A stretch of 55,941 nucleotides of DNA. It comes from Thermacetogenium phaeum DSM 12270. GTDB lineage: Bacteria; Bacillota; DSM-12270; Thermacetogeniales; Thermacetogeniaceae. The stretch is from positions 1-55,941 of the forward strand of contig NC_018870.1 in the NCBI RefSeq assembly GCF_000305935.1, read 5' to 3'. The notes under the pieces were generated by a model that worked only from the letters and a program-made list of their open reading frames with translations, ran no database searches and was not told where the DNA came from. Made by a program: the position numbers and the translations under genes. Positions 37,558-47,526 of this stretch are shown here, piece by piece; within the stretch, counting starts at the first letter, position 1; every line of letters begins with the position of its first letter.

Positions 37558-38169
37558 TTAAGACAGCCGCTCAGGCTGTTTTTGTTTTTTCCTCACCTGT
37601 TCGCAGCCGAGGATCACGGCGCGGGCAATGCAGTCTGCCATCTTCATCACCAGCCCGAGCCGGGTGTTCTGCAGGACGAGGTACTCCAGATAACCGCCGA
37701 TGTTCACCACTCCGGTGATGAAGATGTCCCCTACCGGGGGGAGATCCTTGTGGACCCCCGTTCCCGGCTTTAAGTGCCCCCTTCCGATGGTTATCGCCCC
37801 GACATTTTGCGGTTGACCAAGGCTGGCATCGACGGCAATAATAAGGGGAAAAGGGAAAGCGTTTTGGATGGCCTCGGTTTTTTCCGCCAGGTTGACGGCG
37901 TGCACCGGGTCGTCGAGGGTGCCGAAGACTGGAAGCAGCCCAGGTGCCAGCTCATTGACCCGGGACCCGACCAGCGGACCCAGGCTATCCCCTGTGGAGC
38001 GATCTGTACCGATCCCCAGCAGCACCACCGGGCGAAAACTCGATGGGTTGAGCTCCCCGAGCAGCCCTGTGAGAAACGCGGCCAGATCTCCGGCCGCGTT
38101 GCGGTCGTGGACGGACACCCGGGTTTCCTGGCGGGAGAGAATATTCTGGGGCTTGAGGCCGAAGATCAT
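37558..38169 (-). CDS. yyaC: Spore protease YyaC
   Basis: A 203 aa DUF1256 protein related to the germination protease Gpr. It contains VVLLGIGTDRSTGDSLGPLV with the catalytic-type Asp, TLDDPVHAVNL, and IIAVDASLGQPQNVGAI. Family members occur in endospore formers and are made in the forespore, so the gene is evidence that the organism can sporulate. ATG 38169 follows AGGGGGGAAATAAGG. Confidence 0.92.
   Translation of the reverse strand: MIFGLKPQNILSRQETRVSVHDRNAAGDLAAFLTGLLGELNPSSFRPVVLLGIGTDRSTGDSLGPLVGSRVNELAPGLLPVFGTLDDPVHAVNLAEKTEAIQNAFPFPLIIAVDASLGQPQNVGAITIGRGHLKPGTGVHKDLPPVGDIFITGVVNIGGYLEYLVLQNTRLGLVMKMADCIARAVILGCEQVRKKQKQPERLS
37563..37590 (+). terminator. Terminator overlapping the yyaC 3' end
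   Basis: ACAGCC (37563-37568) pairs with GGCTGT (37574-37579), then TTTTGTTTTTT. It terminates the plus-strand YkuS transcript but lies within the last codons of the convergent yyaC, whose C-terminal KKQKQPE reflects the T-tract. Confidence 0.7.
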
Positions 38170-38331
38170 CCTTATTTCCCCCCTGCTGCGGACGGTTGAA
38201 CTGCGTGCCGAAGGGGCAGCGCAATGGTAAAAAATACAATCCGTTTGTTAAATATATATGCCCGGAAGAAGGGGTTTTTAACCGCAGAATCGAAAGTTTT
38301 CAAAAAGGAGTCACCGGAAGGAAGATCTTAA

Positions 38332-39774
38332 ATGGATAAGCGTGATCGGCTGCGGCAGCTGCCTGCCGTGCATGAACTGGTCAACCGCTGCTCCGGGGCG
38401 GGCTGCCCCACACATCTGCTCACCGCGGCGGCGCGCCAGGTGCTGGAGCGCTGGCGGAAGAAAATACTGGAGAATGGCATCGACCCGCCGGCGCCTGGGG
38501 AACTGGCTGCAGAGACGGCAGCCCTGGTGCGGTCGCGGCTCAGCCCCAGTTTGCGCCCGGTAATCAATGCCACCGGGGTCGTTCTGCACACCAACCTGGG
38601 CCGGGCACCCTTAAGCGAAGCCGCCTGTCAGGCGGTGGCCGCGGTCGCCGGGGGCTACTGTAATCTGGAAATCGACCTGGAAACGGGCAGCCGCGGAGAG
38701 CGCTACAGCCACGTGGAGGAGCTCCTCTGCGACCTGACCGGTGCCCAGGCGGCGCTGGTGGTTAACAACAACGCGGCGGCGGTTTTCCTGGCCCTCCATG
38801 TCCTGGCGCGGGGCAGGGAGGTTGTGGTTGGGCGCGGGGAGCTGGTGGAGATCGGCGGCTCCTTCCGCGTCCCGGAGATCATGGCCCAGAGCGGCGCCAT
38901 CCTGAGGGAGGTGGGCACCACCAACAAGACCTATCCCCGCGATTACGAGCGGGCGATCGGGCCGGAGACCGCCTTGCTCCTCAAGGTACACCCCAGCAAT
39001 TACCGGGTCGTCGGATTCACCAGGGAGGTGAGCCGCCAGGAGCTGGTGGCAATCGGGCGCAGCTACCGGATCCCGGTGATGGAGGATGCCGGCAGCGGAG
39101 TCTTCTTTGACCTGCTGGAGTTCCGGGAGGCGGGGGAATCGCTGATCGGGGAGAGTCTGGCCGCAGGGGTGGACCTGGTCACCTGCAGCGGCGACAAGCT
39201 CCTGGGAGGGCCGCAGGCCGGCATTATCGTCGGCCGGGCCGATCTGGTGCAGGCCTTGAAGGAGAGCCCCCTGCTGCGCGTCCTGCGGGTGGATAAGATG
39301 ACCCTGGCGGCGCTGGAGGCCACCCTTCGTCTCTACCTGGAGGGGAAGGCAGAAGAGGCCGTTCCTGTGCTGCGAATGATCTCCCTCAAAAACTCCGAAA
39401 TTGAAAGGAGAGCTATTTTTTTGAAGGAGATGTTGTCCGCTTCCTTAGGGGAGGAGTGCAAATTAGAGATTATGCCCGGATCTTCGCGCGTTGGTGGGGG
39501 CTCCCTGCCGCTGGCTGAGCTTCCGACGACGCTGCTTTCCCTGCGCCCGGGGAAGATGACGGCAGCCTCCCTGGCGGGGCGGCTGCGGCGGGGGGATCCT
39601 CCGGTTATCGTCCGCATCTGGGAGGACCGGGTTATCATCGACCCCCGCACCCTGGCGCCTGGTGAAGAAGAACAGCTGGCGGCGGCGCTGAAGGCGGCGC
39701 TGCGGGGTGAGCCGGGTACGCCGGCTGGCGAAGAGAAGGCGGGAGGTGAGAGCGATTGGATTCCTTTATCATAA
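38332..39774 (+). CDS. selA: L-seryl-tRNA(Sec) selenium transferase SelA
   Basis: SelA is the PLP enzyme that converts seryl-tRNA-Sec into selenocysteinyl-tRNA-Sec. The 480 aa protein has the N-terminal domain ending in [20 protein letters not shown], the EDAGSG segment that binds the cofactor, and the PLP lysine Lys289 in [12 protein letters not shown]. It overlaps selB by 19 bases. It starts at ATG 38332 after AAGGAAG. The serS and tRNA-Sec genes it depends on are also in the window. Confidence 0.96.
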   Translation: MDKRDRLRQLPAVHELVNRCSGAGCPTHLLTAAARQVLERWRKKILENGIDPPAPGELAAETAALVRSRLSPSLRPVINATGVVLHTNLGRAPLSEAACQAVAAVAGGYCNLEIDLETGSRGERYSHVEELLCDLTGAQAALVVNNNAAAVFLALHVLARGREVVVGRGELVEIGGSFRVPEIMAQSGAILREVGTTNKTYPRDYERAIGPETALLLKVHPSNYRVVGFTREVSRQELVAIGRSYRIPVMEDAGSGVFFDLLEFREAGESLIGESLAAGVDLVTCSGDKLLGGPQAGIIVGRADLVQALKESPLLRVLRVDKMTLAALEATLRLYLEGKAEEAVPVLRMISLKNSEIERRAIFLKEMLSASLGEECKLEIMPGSSRVGGGSLPLAELPTTLLSLRPGKMTAASLAGRLRRGDPPVIVRIWEDRVIIDPRTLAPGEEEQLAAALKAALRGEPGTPAGEEKAGGESDWIPLS

Positions 39775-41663
39775 TCGGCACCGCCGGCCACGTTGACCAC
39801 GGGAAAACCTGGCTGGTTAAGGCGCTCACAGGTGTTGATACCGACCGGCTGAAGGAGGAGAAGGAGCGGGGGATTTCCATCGAGCTCGGTTTTGCCCCTT
39901 TGCGCCTGCCCGGCGGGATCCACGCCGGGGTGGTTGACGTGCCCGGCCACGAGAGGTTTGTCAAGAACATGCTGGCGGGTGCGGGCGGAATCGACATGGT
40001 GCTCTTCGTTGTGGCGGCAGATGAAGGGGTTATGCCGCAAACGCGCGAGCACCTGGACATCCTGGAGCTTTTGCGCGTCCAAAAGGGAGTAGTCGCCCTT
40101 ACCAAGGTGGACCTGGTGGATGAAGAGTGGCTCCTCCTGGTGGAGGAGGACGTGCGGGAGCTCCTCAAGCCCACCCACTTCCGCCATGCCCCGATAGTTC
40201 CCGTTTCTTCGGTAACCGGCGCAGGGCTGAAGGAGTTGCTGGACGCCCTGGCCGGGGTAGCGGCGGAGGTGAACCCCAAGCCCCGCACCGGGGAGGCGCG
40301 CCTTCCCATCGACCGCGTATTTACCATCACCGGTTTCGGGACTGTGCTCACGGGGACGCTTTTCAGCGGCACCCTGCACACCGGGGATGCCTTGGAGATC
40401 ATGCCCTCGGGGTTGAGAGGGAGGGTGCGTTCCCTGCAGGTGCACGGGCAAAAGGTGGAGGAGGCGGGAGCGGGACAGCGGGTGGCGGTCAACCTGACCG
40501 GCGTGGAGGTTGGCCAGGTTAAGAGGGGGGATGTGCTCGTTACCCCCGGTGCCTTCCCGGCGGTGCGGCGGGTCGCCGCTGCTCTCCACCTCCTGGAGCG
40601 GGCGCCTCACCCTTTAAAGAACTATCAGCGGATCCGCTTCCACCTGGGGACGAAAGAGGCCCTGGGGCGGGTGCGCCTCCTCGACCGCGATGAGCTCCGG
40701 CCCGGGGATGACGCCGTCGTCCAGATCGAGCTGGAGGAGGCGGTGGTGGCAGCGGTGCACGACCGCTACGTGATCAGACAGTACTCCCCTGTGACGACCA
40801 TCGGCGGGGGGGAGATCATTGAATGTGGGGGGAAGCGCTACAAGCGGTTCCGCCCGGAGGTGCTGCGGCAGCTGGAGCTCAAGCTCACCGGCTCCCCTTC
40901 CGCCAGGGTTGCCGGGGAGCTTAGGGCCGCGACCGCTCACCTTTCCTTGGCCGACCTCTCCGGCAGGACCGGTTTGGGAGAGGCGGAGGTGCGGGAGATT
41001 CTTCATGAGCTGCAAAGAGAGGGGGACGCCCTCCTGTTCGAGTTCGGCGGGGAGACCCTGGCCGTTCCCTTTGCCCTGTATGAGGAGTGGCTGGGTAAGG
41101 TGAAGGAGGTTCTATCCGCTTATCACTCCCGCTATCCTCTGCGCAGCGGTTTTCCTAAGGAGGAGCTGCGCTCCCGCCACTTCAAGTTTCTCCCGGCGCG
41201 CTTGTATCAGGCGCTTCTCGATCGCTGGGCTGCCGCTGGGGAGGTTGTCGTCAACGGCCAGAACCTGGTTATGCCGGGGTTTAACCCCAGCCCGACCCCG
41301 GAGCAGGCGGCGCTTATCGACCGGCTGCGGGCCGAGCTGAGCGCTTGCCCCTTCTCCCCACCGGGGCCGGAGGAGATCCTGCGACTTTTAGAAAACGACG
41401 GCGAACTCCTTCAGTACTGCCTGCAGACGGGCGTATTGGTCAAAGCAGGGGAGGAACTCTATTTTCTCAGGGATGCGGTGGAGCAGGCCTGGAACATCCT
41501 GGAGGCTCATCTGCGGGAGCATCAGGAGATGACGGTGGCCACGGCGCGGGATCTGCTGGGGACCTCCCGGCGCTACTGTCTGCCGCTGCTGGAGCATTTC
41601 GACCGCCTGAAAAAAACGCGCAGGATTGGGGATAAAAGGATGCTCTATTTCCAAAAAAATTAA
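39756..41663 (+). CDS. selB: Selenocysteine-specific elongation factor SelB
   Basis: SelB delivers Sec-tRNA to UGA codons next to a SECIS hairpin. The EF-Tu-like part has G1 [12 protein letters not shown]3 [13 protein letters not shown] and G4 TKVD, followed by two beta-barrel domains and four winged-helix domains at the C terminus (for example [20 protein letters not shown] and [20 protein letters not shown]) that bind SECIS RNA. Start TTG 39756 follows GGGAGGTGA. The 635 aa length is normal. selA, selB and tRNA-Sec together show that the organism makes selenoproteins. Confidence 0.96.
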   Translation: MDSFIIIGTAGHVDHGKTWLVKALTGVDTDRLKEEKERGISIELGFAPLRLPGGIHAGVVDVPGHERFVKNMLAGAGGIDMVLFVVAADEGVMPQTREHLDILELLRVQKGVVALTKVDLVDEEWLLLVEEDVRELLKPTHFRHAPIVPVSSVTGAGLKELLDALAGVAAEVNPKPRTGEARLPIDRVFTITGFGTVLTGTLFSGTLHTGDALEIMPSGLRGRVRSLQVHGQKVEEAGAGQRVAVNLTGVEVGQVKRGDVLVTPGAFPAVRRVAAALHLLERAPHPLKNYQRIRFHLGTKEALGRVRLLDRDELRPGDDAVVQIELEEAVVAAVHDRYVIRQYSPVTTIGGGEIIECGGKRYKRFRPEVLRQLELKLTGSPSARVAGELRAATAHLSLADLSGRTGLGEAEVREILHELQREGDALLFEFGGETLAVPFALYEEWLGKVKEVLSAYHSRYPLRSGFPKEELRSRHFKFLPARLYQALLDRWAAAGEVVVNGQNLVMPGFNPSPTPEQAALIDRLRAELSACPFSPPGPEEILRLLENDGELLQYCLQTGVLVKAGEELYFLRDAVEQAWNILEAHLREHQEMTVATARDLLGTSRRYCLPLLEHFDRLKKTRRIGDKRMLYFQKN

Positions 41664-42030
41664 TGCGACTAGAAGGGTTTTGCCGATGTTTACCGAATTA
41701 GATCGGAATAATGTTTGTTGATCGCGCCGGGCGTTGGCAGTCTAAAAAGAAGGGGGTGGCGCTGGAGCATTCCCGGCTTGACAGTAGGTATCAGGGCAGC
41801 CAAAAGGCGCCTGTTGTCTTTTTGGAAGGAGCGCCTGGGAAAGGTGCGGGCTGAAAAGGAGCGGGGAAGTGATGCTCTGTATAAAGAGTTTTGCCGATGC
41901 ATCAAATAACCGGCCGGGAAGTGTGGAAGGATGTTATAAGCCTTTGGAGTATCTGATAGCTGGTCGCATGTCGTCGTCCGTTGTATAACTTTGTTTTTTT
42001 AGAAAACGAATCGGGAAGGGGATGTTTTAA
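41664..42030. other. Intergenic region between selB and livK
   Basis: This 367-base gap contains the repeated segment GTTTTGCCGATG at 41674-41685 and 41889-41900 and no recognisable gene. A small open frame at 41715-41909 lacks family features. TTGTATAAC near 41980 may be part of the livK promoter. The livK ribosome-binding site GGAAGGGGATG is at the end. Confidence 0.4.
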
Positions 42031-43233
42031 GTGCGATTGTGGAGGAGGAAGGGTAAAGCCCTGGCCGTAATCACGGCGCTGGTCTTTGTCTTGAGCGTCT
42101 TTGCCGCCGGCTGCGGCTCTCAGGGAACGGAAAAAACCCAGGGAGCTGCGGGCGACACCATCAAGATCGGGGTAAACTATGAGCTTTCCGGCAATGTGGC
42201 CACCTACGGCACCAGCTGCAAGAACGGCATCCTGCTGGCCTTTGAGGAGATCAACGCCAAAGGGGGAGTCCTGGGCAAAAAGATCGAGCCGCTGGTGCAG
42301 GATAACAAGTCCGACAACGCCGAGTCCTTGAGCGTTGCCACCAAGCTGGTTTCCCAGGGCATCGTCGCCATGATCGGGCCGGCTACGACGGGGAATGTCA
42401 TGGCCGAAGAGCCGGTTCTTACCGACGCCAAGATCCCACTGCTAGCCACCGCTGCCACCGCTCCTCAGGTCACCTTTGATGAAGAGAAAAACAAGGTGCG
42501 GGACTTTGTGTTCCGGATCTGCATCATCGACCCGGACCAGGCGCTGGTCATGGCTAATTTCGTCGCCGACGAGCTGAAGCTGAAGAACGGCGCCATCATG
42601 GTGGATACCACCAATGACTACAGCAAGGGGCTGGGAGAGAACTTCAAAGAGTACTTCACTGCCAAGGGCGGCAAGATTGTTGCGGAAGAGGGCTTTGTCA
42701 GCACCGATAACGCCTTCAGGGCTCAGCTCACCAGAATCGCCGCCAAGAAGCCTGACTTCATTTATGTTCCCGCTTACTACAACCAGGTGAGCCTGATCAT
42801 CAAGCAGGCCCGGGAGCTCGGGATCGATGTTCCCTTCATGGGTGCGGACGGCTGGGATTCTCCGGAACTGGTTAATATCGCCGAGGCCAAGTCCCTCAAT
42901 GGCTGCTACTTCACCAACCATTATTCCGTAGAGGATCCCTCTCCGAAGATTCAGGATTTCGTCAAGGCCTATCAGAAGAAATACAATGTTATTCCCGATG
43001 CATTCGCCGCTCTGGGCTATGATGCCGGTTACCTGATGGCGGCGGCCATCGAGAAAGCAGGGGAGGCCGACCCGATCAAGATCCGGCAGGCCCTGGAGGA
43101 GATCGAGGACTTCGAGGGTGTCACCGGCAAGCTCTCCTTCGATGAGAAACACAACCCGGTCAAAGAGGTCTCCATCATCAAGATGGTGGACGGCAAACAG
43201 CAGCTGGTAACCAAGCTGATGCCGAGGCAATAG
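42031..43233 (+). CDS. livK: Branched-chain amino acid ABC transporter, substrate-binding lipoprotein
   Basis: A 400 aa receptor for an ABC importer. A signal peptide ends in the lipobox VFAAGC with Cys28, which is lipidated on the outer face of the membrane. The mature part is a Leu/Ile/Val-binding type I fold (IKIGVNYELSGNVATYGTSC, GILLAFEEINAKGGVLGKKI). The start is GTG 42031. It opens the livKHMGF set. The ligand may be another amino acid or an amide; specificity is not deducible. Confidence 0.93.
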   Translation: MRLWRRKGKALAVITALVFVLSVFAAGCGSQGTEKTQGAAGDTIKIGVNYELSGNVATYGTSCKNGILLAFEEINAKGGVLGKKIEPLVQDNKSDNAESLSVATKLVSQGIVAMIGPATTGNVMAEEPVLTDAKIPLLATAATAPQVTFDEEKNKVRDFVFRICIIDPDQALVMANFVADELKLKNGAIMVDTTNDYSKGLGENFKEYFTAKGGKIVAEEGFVSTDNAFRAQLTRIAAKKPDFIYVPAYYNQVSLIIKQARELGIDVPFMGADGWDSPELVNIAEAKSLNGCYFTNHYSVEDPSPKIQDFVKAYQKKYNVIPDAFAALGYDAGYLMAAAIEKAGEADPIKIRQALEEIEDFEGVTGKLSFDEKHNPVKEVSIIKMVDGKQQLVTKLMPRQ

Positions 43234-43256
43234 AAGGAGAAGGGGCAGTTGGAAGT

Positions 43257-43286
43257 AAGGGAGGGCCTTAAGCCCTTCCCTTTTTC
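43257..43286 (+). terminator. Weak terminator between livK and livH
   Basis: AAGGGAGGG (43257-43265) pairs with CCCTTCCCTT-side bases (43273-43282) with one wobble, followed by TTTTTCC. A partial terminator here would make more binding protein than permease, as is common for ABC importers. Confidence 0.55.
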
Positions 43287-43318
43287 CTGTCTTGGTAGCC
43301 GCGAACGGAGGTGAGAGG

Positions 43319-44194
43319 ATGCAGGATTTGCTCCAGCAGTTGCTAAACGGTTTGTCCCTCGGCAGCATCTATGCCTTGATCGCTGTGGGCTACACAATGG
43401 TCTACGGCATTGTCCAGCTGATCAATTTTGCCCACGGTGACGTCATGATGGTGGGTGCCTATGTTGCTCTCGGCGCTGCCCTGCTCGGTTTGGGGTTTGT
43501 CCCCAGCCTCGTCCTGGCGATGATCGTCTGTTCTCTGCTGGGCGTGGTTATCGAACGCGTGGCCTACAGGCCGGTGCGCCCTGTGAGCAGGCTGGCTGCT
43601 CTGACCAGCGCCATCGGTGTTTCCTTATTTCTGGAATATGCGGTGATGTTCGTCTTATCACCAAAGGTCTGGACATACCCGGCAATTCTCAAGGAACGCA
43701 TCTTCCGGGTGGGAGGTATCGTCATCACCAGCAAGGATCTGCTGGTATTGGGAACCACTCTGGTGTTGGTAGTGATTCTGCAGTACATCATTTATCGGAC
43801 GCGCATCGGCAAGGCAATGAGGGCGGTCTCTTTTGACGGAACGGCAGCCCAGCTGATGGGCGTCAACGTCAATTCCACAGTCGGGGTGACCTTTGCCATC
43901 GGCTCCGCCATGGCGGCCGCCGCCGGGCTTTTAATCGGCTTATACTTCAACACCGTTCAGCCTCTGATGGGGCTGATGCCCGGCCTCAAGGCCTTTATTG
44001 CCGCCGTGCTGGGAGGCATCGGGAGTGTACCCGGTGCCATGTTGGGGGGAATTCTTTTGGGGATGACAGAGGCCCTGGTCAGCGGATTCGGGGGTTCCAT
44101 GTACCGGGACGCCGTAGCCTTCGGTATTCTCATTCTGATTCTCTTAATCCGGCCTACGGGGTTGCTGGGGAAAGGCATACAGGAGAAAGCGTAG
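43319..44194 (+). CDS. livH: Branched-chain amino acid ABC transporter, permease LivH
   Basis: A 291 aa inner-membrane permease with about eight hydrophobic segments. It has LLNGLSLGSIYALIAVGYTM at the start, the LINFAHGDVMMVGAY motif of LivH, and the coupling-helix region IGKAMRAVSFDGTAAQLMGV. ATG 43319 follows GGAGGTGAGAGG, which overrides the upstream open frame. livM begins right after its stop codon. Confidence 0.95.
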   Translation: MQDLLQQLLNGLSLGSIYALIAVGYTMVYGIVQLINFAHGDVMMVGAYVALGAALLGLGFVPSLVLAMIVCSLLGVVIERVAYRPVRPVSRLAALTSAIGVSLFLEYAVMFVLSPKVWTYPAILKERIFRVGGIVITSKDLLVLGTTLVLVVILQYIIYRTRIGKAMRAVSFDGTAAQLMGVNVNSTVGVTFAIGSAMAAAAGLLIGLYFNTVQPLMGLMPGLKAFIAAVLGGIGSVPGAMLGGILLGMTEALVSGFGGSMYRDAVAFGILILILLIRPTGLLGKGIQEKA

Positions 44195-45172
44195 GTGGAT
44201 GTAATGCAAAAGAGATGGAGTGCCAACATTGCTCTTATCTTCGTCCTGGTTGTTATCTTCGCTGCCGTGCAGGTGGGGATCGACAGCGGGCTTCTCTCCG
44301 ATTACCTGCTGACCAGCGTTTTTTTGATTGGGATTAATATCATCCTCGCCTCCAGCCTCAACTTGATCAACGGTTTTACCGGGGAGTTCTCCCTGGGGCA
44401 TGCCGGTTTCATGGCCGTGGGGGCCTATGTGGGGGCTGTGATCACGGTCAAGCTCGGGCTCCCCTTCCCACTGGCGATCATCTGCGGGATGCTGGCAACG
44501 GCTCTGGCCGGTCTCCTTGTGGGGCTCCCGACGCTGAGGCTCAAAGGGGACTACCTGGCGATCGCCACCTTAGGGTTCGGGGAGATCATCAGGGTGATCC
44601 TGGTGAACATCGAATATGTGGGGGGAGCCAGGGGTATTCTGGGGATACCCCGCGTCGTCAACTGGCCGATCCTCTTCTGCGCCGTGGTCTTATCGGTGTT
44701 GCTGATCCGGAATTTTATCTGTTCCACCCACGGCAGGGCCTGCCTGGCCATCAGGGAGAACGACCTGGCGGCGAGCATGATGGGGATCAACGTCACCTTC
44801 TATAAGGTGCTGGCCTTCGTGATCGGGGCGTCGCTGGCAGGGCTGGCGGGTGTGCTTTACGCCCACTACTTCTACATCATCCAGCCTGCCAAGTTTTCCT
44901 TCCTGCTCACCTTCGACGTTCTGGTGATGGTCATGGTGGGTGGCCTGGGAAGCCTGACGGGATCTGTGGTCGGTGCCGTTCTCCTCACCATCCTCTCTAC
45001 CGCCCTTCAGGCTATCCCGGAGCTGCGGATGGTCCTCTACGCCCTGCTGCTGATCACCTCCGCCGTCTTCCGCCCTCAGGGTCTGCTGGGGGAGAAAGAG
45101 CTGACCTTGCACATCTTTAAGCGCTGGGGAGGTGTTTTCGGTGCCGCTGCTCACCGTGAACAGGCTCAATAA
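44195..45172 (+). CDS. livM: Branched-chain amino acid ABC transporter, permease LivM
   Basis: A 325 aa permease partner of LivH. It shows LINGFTGEFSLGHAGFMAVG, LPTLRLKGDYLAIATLGFGE, and the coupling-loop GRACLAIRENDLAASMMGIN typical of LivM. Start GTG 44195 lies directly after the livH stop; ATG 44204 is an alternative. Its 3' end overlaps livG by 32 bases. Confidence 0.95.
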   Translation: MDVMQKRWSANIALIFVLVVIFAAVQVGIDSGLLSDYLLTSVFLIGINIILASSLNLINGFTGEFSLGHAGFMAVGAYVGAVITVKLGLPFPLAIICGMLATALAGLLVGLPTLRLKGDYLAIATLGFGEIIRVILVNIEYVGGARGILGIPRVVNWPILFCAVVLSVLLIRNFICSTHGRACLAIRENDLAASMMGINVTFYKVLAFVIGASLAGLAGVLYAHYFYIIQPAKFSFLLTFDVLVMVMVGGLGSLTGSVVGAVLLTILSTALQAIPELRMVLYALLLITSAVFRPQGLLGEKELTLHIFKRWGGVFGAAAHREQAQ

Positions 45173-45926
45173 GAGCTTCGGTGGTCTGGTAGCCCTCAAC
45201 AACTTCAATCTGAACGTCGAAGAGGGGGAACTCGTCGGCCTTATCGGCCCCAACGGTGCGGGCAAGACGACCGTCTTCAACCTCCTGACCGGGCTTTATC
45301 AGCCGACCTCCGGCAGCATCGTGTTCGAGGGACGCGACCTGAAGGGGAAGCCGCCCCACCTGATAACGAAAATGGGAATAGCCCGCACCTTTCAAAATAT
45401 CCGCCTTTTCGGCAACCTTTCGGTGCTGGATAACGTCAAGATCGCCTATCAGTCGGTTCTCAACTACGGGCTGATCCCTGCTTTCTTCCGGGTTCCCCCT
45501 TATTCCCGCAGGGAATCGGAAATAGAAAAGGAGGCCCTGGGGCTTTTGGAGATTATGCACCTGGAGAGGTACGCCGCGGAAAAGGCGAAAAACCTCCCCT
45601 ACGGGGAGCAGCGCCGCCTGGAGATCGCCCGGGCGCTGGCTACCAAACCCCGTCTCCTGCTCCTGGACGAGCCCGCAGCGGGCATGAACCCCCAGGAGAC
45701 GCAGGAGCTGCTTTCTTTGATCAGATGGATCCGGGAACGGTTCGGGCTGACCATCATCTTGATCGAGCATGACATGTCCCTGGTGATGGGCCTCTGTGAG
45801 CGGGTTCTGGTGCTCAACTACGGTTCCCTGATTGCCGAAGGGACGCCCCAGGAAATCCAGCAAAATCCCAAAGTGATCGAAGCCTATTTGGGAGTTGATG
45901 AGGGGGTGACGGCATGGGAGGAATAA
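45141..45926 (+). CDS. livG: Branched-chain amino acid ABC transporter, ATPase LivG
   Basis: A 261 aa ABC ATPase. Walker A is GPNGAGKTTVFN, the signature segment is NLPYGEQRRLEIARAL, and Walker B is LLLLDEPAAGMNP; the C terminus PQEIQQNPKVIEAYLG is typical of LivG. GTG 45141 fits the GGGGAGGTG site at 45127-45135 within livM. livF overlaps its 3' end by 13 bases. Confidence 0.95.
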   Translation: MPLLTVNRLNKSFGGLVALNNFNLNVEEGELVGLIGPNGAGKTTVFNLLTGLYQPTSGSIVFEGRDLKGKPPHLITKMGIARTFQNIRLFGNLSVLDNVKIAYQSVLNYGLIPAFFRVPPYSRRESEIEKEALGLLEIMHLERYAAEKAKNLPYGEQRRLEIARALATKPRLLLLDEPAAGMNPQETQELLSLIRWIRERFGLTIILIEHDMSLVMGLCERVLVLNYGSLIAEGTPQEIQQNPKVIEAYLGVDEGVTAWEE

Positions 45927-46639
45927 AGCAGCCGGTGCTGAGCCTGGAGGATGTCAACGTTCACTACGGCGCCATTTGGGCCTTGAAGGGGGTCAACCTC
46001 ACGGTCGGGGAAGGGGAGATCATCAGCCTCATCGGAGCCAACGGTGCGGGAAAGACCACTACATTGCGAGCGATCTCTGGCATCGTCAGGGCGACTTCGG
46101 GGAGGATCACCTTTCGGGGGGAGGACATCACCAGGATGGCCGCCCACGACATCGTCAAGCGCGGGATTGCCCAGGTTCCCGAAGGGCGCCGGGTTTTTGC
46201 CAATCTTACCGTGATCGAAAACCTGGAGATGGGTGCCTACATCCGCAATGACAAGCAGGGGATTAAGGAGGACCTGGAGAGGGTCCTGGAGCGCTTCCCC
46301 CGCCTCAAAGAGCGCAGGAACCAGATTGCGGGGACGCTGAGCGGTGGGGAGCAGCAGATGCTCGCCATCGGGCGCGCCCTGATGACGCGTCCGAGCCTGA
46401 TGCTGTTGGACGAACCGTCCATGGGGCTGGCGCCCCTGCTGGTCAAGGAGATCTTTGCCATTATCGAGGAGATCAACCGGGAGGGAACCACCATTCTGCT
46501 GGTGGAGCAGAACGCCAGGATGGCCCTGCAGATCGCCGAGCGCGCCTATGTGCTGGAGACGGGAAGGATCGTCCTTGAGGGGCCGGCGAAGGAGCTGTCC
46601 AGGCGGGAAGAGGTTAAGAAGGCATATCTCGGTGGTTAA
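45914..46639 (+). CDS. livF: Branched-chain amino acid ABC transporter, ATPase LivF
   Basis: A 241 aa ABC ATPase that pairs with LivG. Walker A is GANGAGKTTTLRAISG, the signature is LSGGEQQMLAIGRAL, and Walker B is LMLLDEPSMGLAP; VPEGRRVFANLTVIENL is diagnostic for LivF. It completes the five-gene importer. A CBS-ACT gene follows 33 bases later. Confidence 0.95.
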   Translation: MGGIKQPVLSLEDVNVHYGAIWALKGVNLTVGEGEIISLIGANGAGKTTTLRAISGIVRATSGRITFRGEDITRMAAHDIVKRGIAQVPEGRRVFANLTVIENLEMGAYIRNDKQGIKEDLERVLERFPRLKERRNQIAGTLSGGEQQMLAIGRALMTRPSLMLLDEPSMGLAPLLVKEIFAIIEEINREGTTILLVEQNARMALQIAERAYVLETGRIVLEGPAKELSRREEVKKAYLGG

Positions 46640-46672
46640 TGTGGATAAATTATTGCGAAGGGGGCGGTTCAG

Positions 46673-47323
46673 TTGCGTGTGCGTGACAAGATGACTCCCA
46701 ACCCTGTGACCATCACCCCGCAGACGACCATCGCCGAGGCCCTGACGCTCATGAGAGAGGGCAAATTCAGGCGTCTCCCTGTTCTCGACCGGGGGAAGCT
46801 GGTGGGGATCGTCACCGATCGGGATTTGAGCGAGGTCTCCCCTTCACCGGCCACATCTTTGAGCATCTTTGAGCTCAACTACCTGCTGGCGCGCACCAAA
46901 ATCGACACCATTATCAAGAAGCAGAAGGTGATCTCCATCTCACCTGATGCCTATCTCGAAGAGGCGGCACTGATGATGCGGGACAACGAGATCGGCGCCA
47001 TTCCGGTGGTTGAGGACGGGAAGCTGTTGGGGATCATTACCGAAAGCGATATCTTTGACGCCTTCATTGAATTGATGGGGTTGCGGGATCCGGGCACCCG
47101 GCTGGAGCTGGAGCTGGAAGACAAGCCGGGGATGCTGGTCCGGGTCTCGGAGATCGTCTGGAAGAACGGGGGGGACATCTCCCACCTGGCGGTGTTTCAT
47201 GAAAGGCTCGGCCGGGCGACCCTGGTGCTGCAGCTGCGTACGACGAACGCCGAAGATATCGTCAAGGCCTTAAAAGAGGAGGGGATTTCGGTCAAGTCCG
47301 CCGCCTGGAAGGGGCATGCCTGA
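46673..47323 (+). CDS. CBS-domain pair plus ACT domain protein (AcuB-like)
   Basis: A 216 aa soluble regulatory-type protein with two CBS repeats (MTPNPVTITPQTTIAEALTL, then VISISPDAYLEEAALMMRDN and IGAIPVVEDGKLLGIITESD) and a C-terminal ACT domain (ELEDKPGMLVRVSEIVWKNG). The architecture is that of AcuB. CBS pairs usually sense adenine nucleotides and ACT domains amino acids, so its place after liv genes suggests a link to amino acid uptake, but that is inference. The start is TTG 46673. Confidence 0.85.
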   Translation: MRVRDKMTPNPVTITPQTTIAEALTLMREGKFRRLPVLDRGKLVGIVTDRDLSEVSPSPATSLSIFELNYLLARTKIDTIIKKQKVISISPDAYLEEAALMMRDNEIGAIPVVEDGKLLGIITESDIFDAFIELMGLRDPGTRLELELEDKPGMLVRVSEIVWKNGGDISHLAVFHERLGRATLVLQLRTTNAEDIVKALKEEGISVKSAAWKGHA

Positions 47324-47410
47324 GGGCGGGAGGGGCCTTTCAGAAATTAGAGGCCTGCTCCGCCCGGCTGGACACGGTCTTTTGGGATATGATAAAATAA
47401 CTCTGGCATC

Positions 47411-47507
47411 GGGAGCGGCTTGTGCCTGGTGGTGCGCCTGGACTTCAAATCCAGCGGGAGGCGTGAAGAGCGTCTCCGGTGGGTTCGATTCCCACACGCT
47501 CCCGCCA
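47411..47507 (+). tRNA. selC: tRNA-Sec (TCA anticodon)
   Basis: A 97-base tRNA with the long acceptor/T-stem axis and long variable arm of tRNA-Sec. Acceptor GGGAGCG pairs with CGCTCCC, the anticodon loop is CTTCAAA (reads UGA), the variable arm is GGGAGGCGTGAAGAGCGTCTCC, and CCA is encoded. It lies 5.7 kb after selB, with the liv operon between them. Confidence 0.95.
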
Positions 47508-47526
47508 GTTTTCCGGCAAGAGGGGT

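Noticed and set aside
41715-41909. A 64-codon open frame upstream of livK
   Set aside because: No ribosome-binding site and no recognisable family; basic residues reflect base composition.
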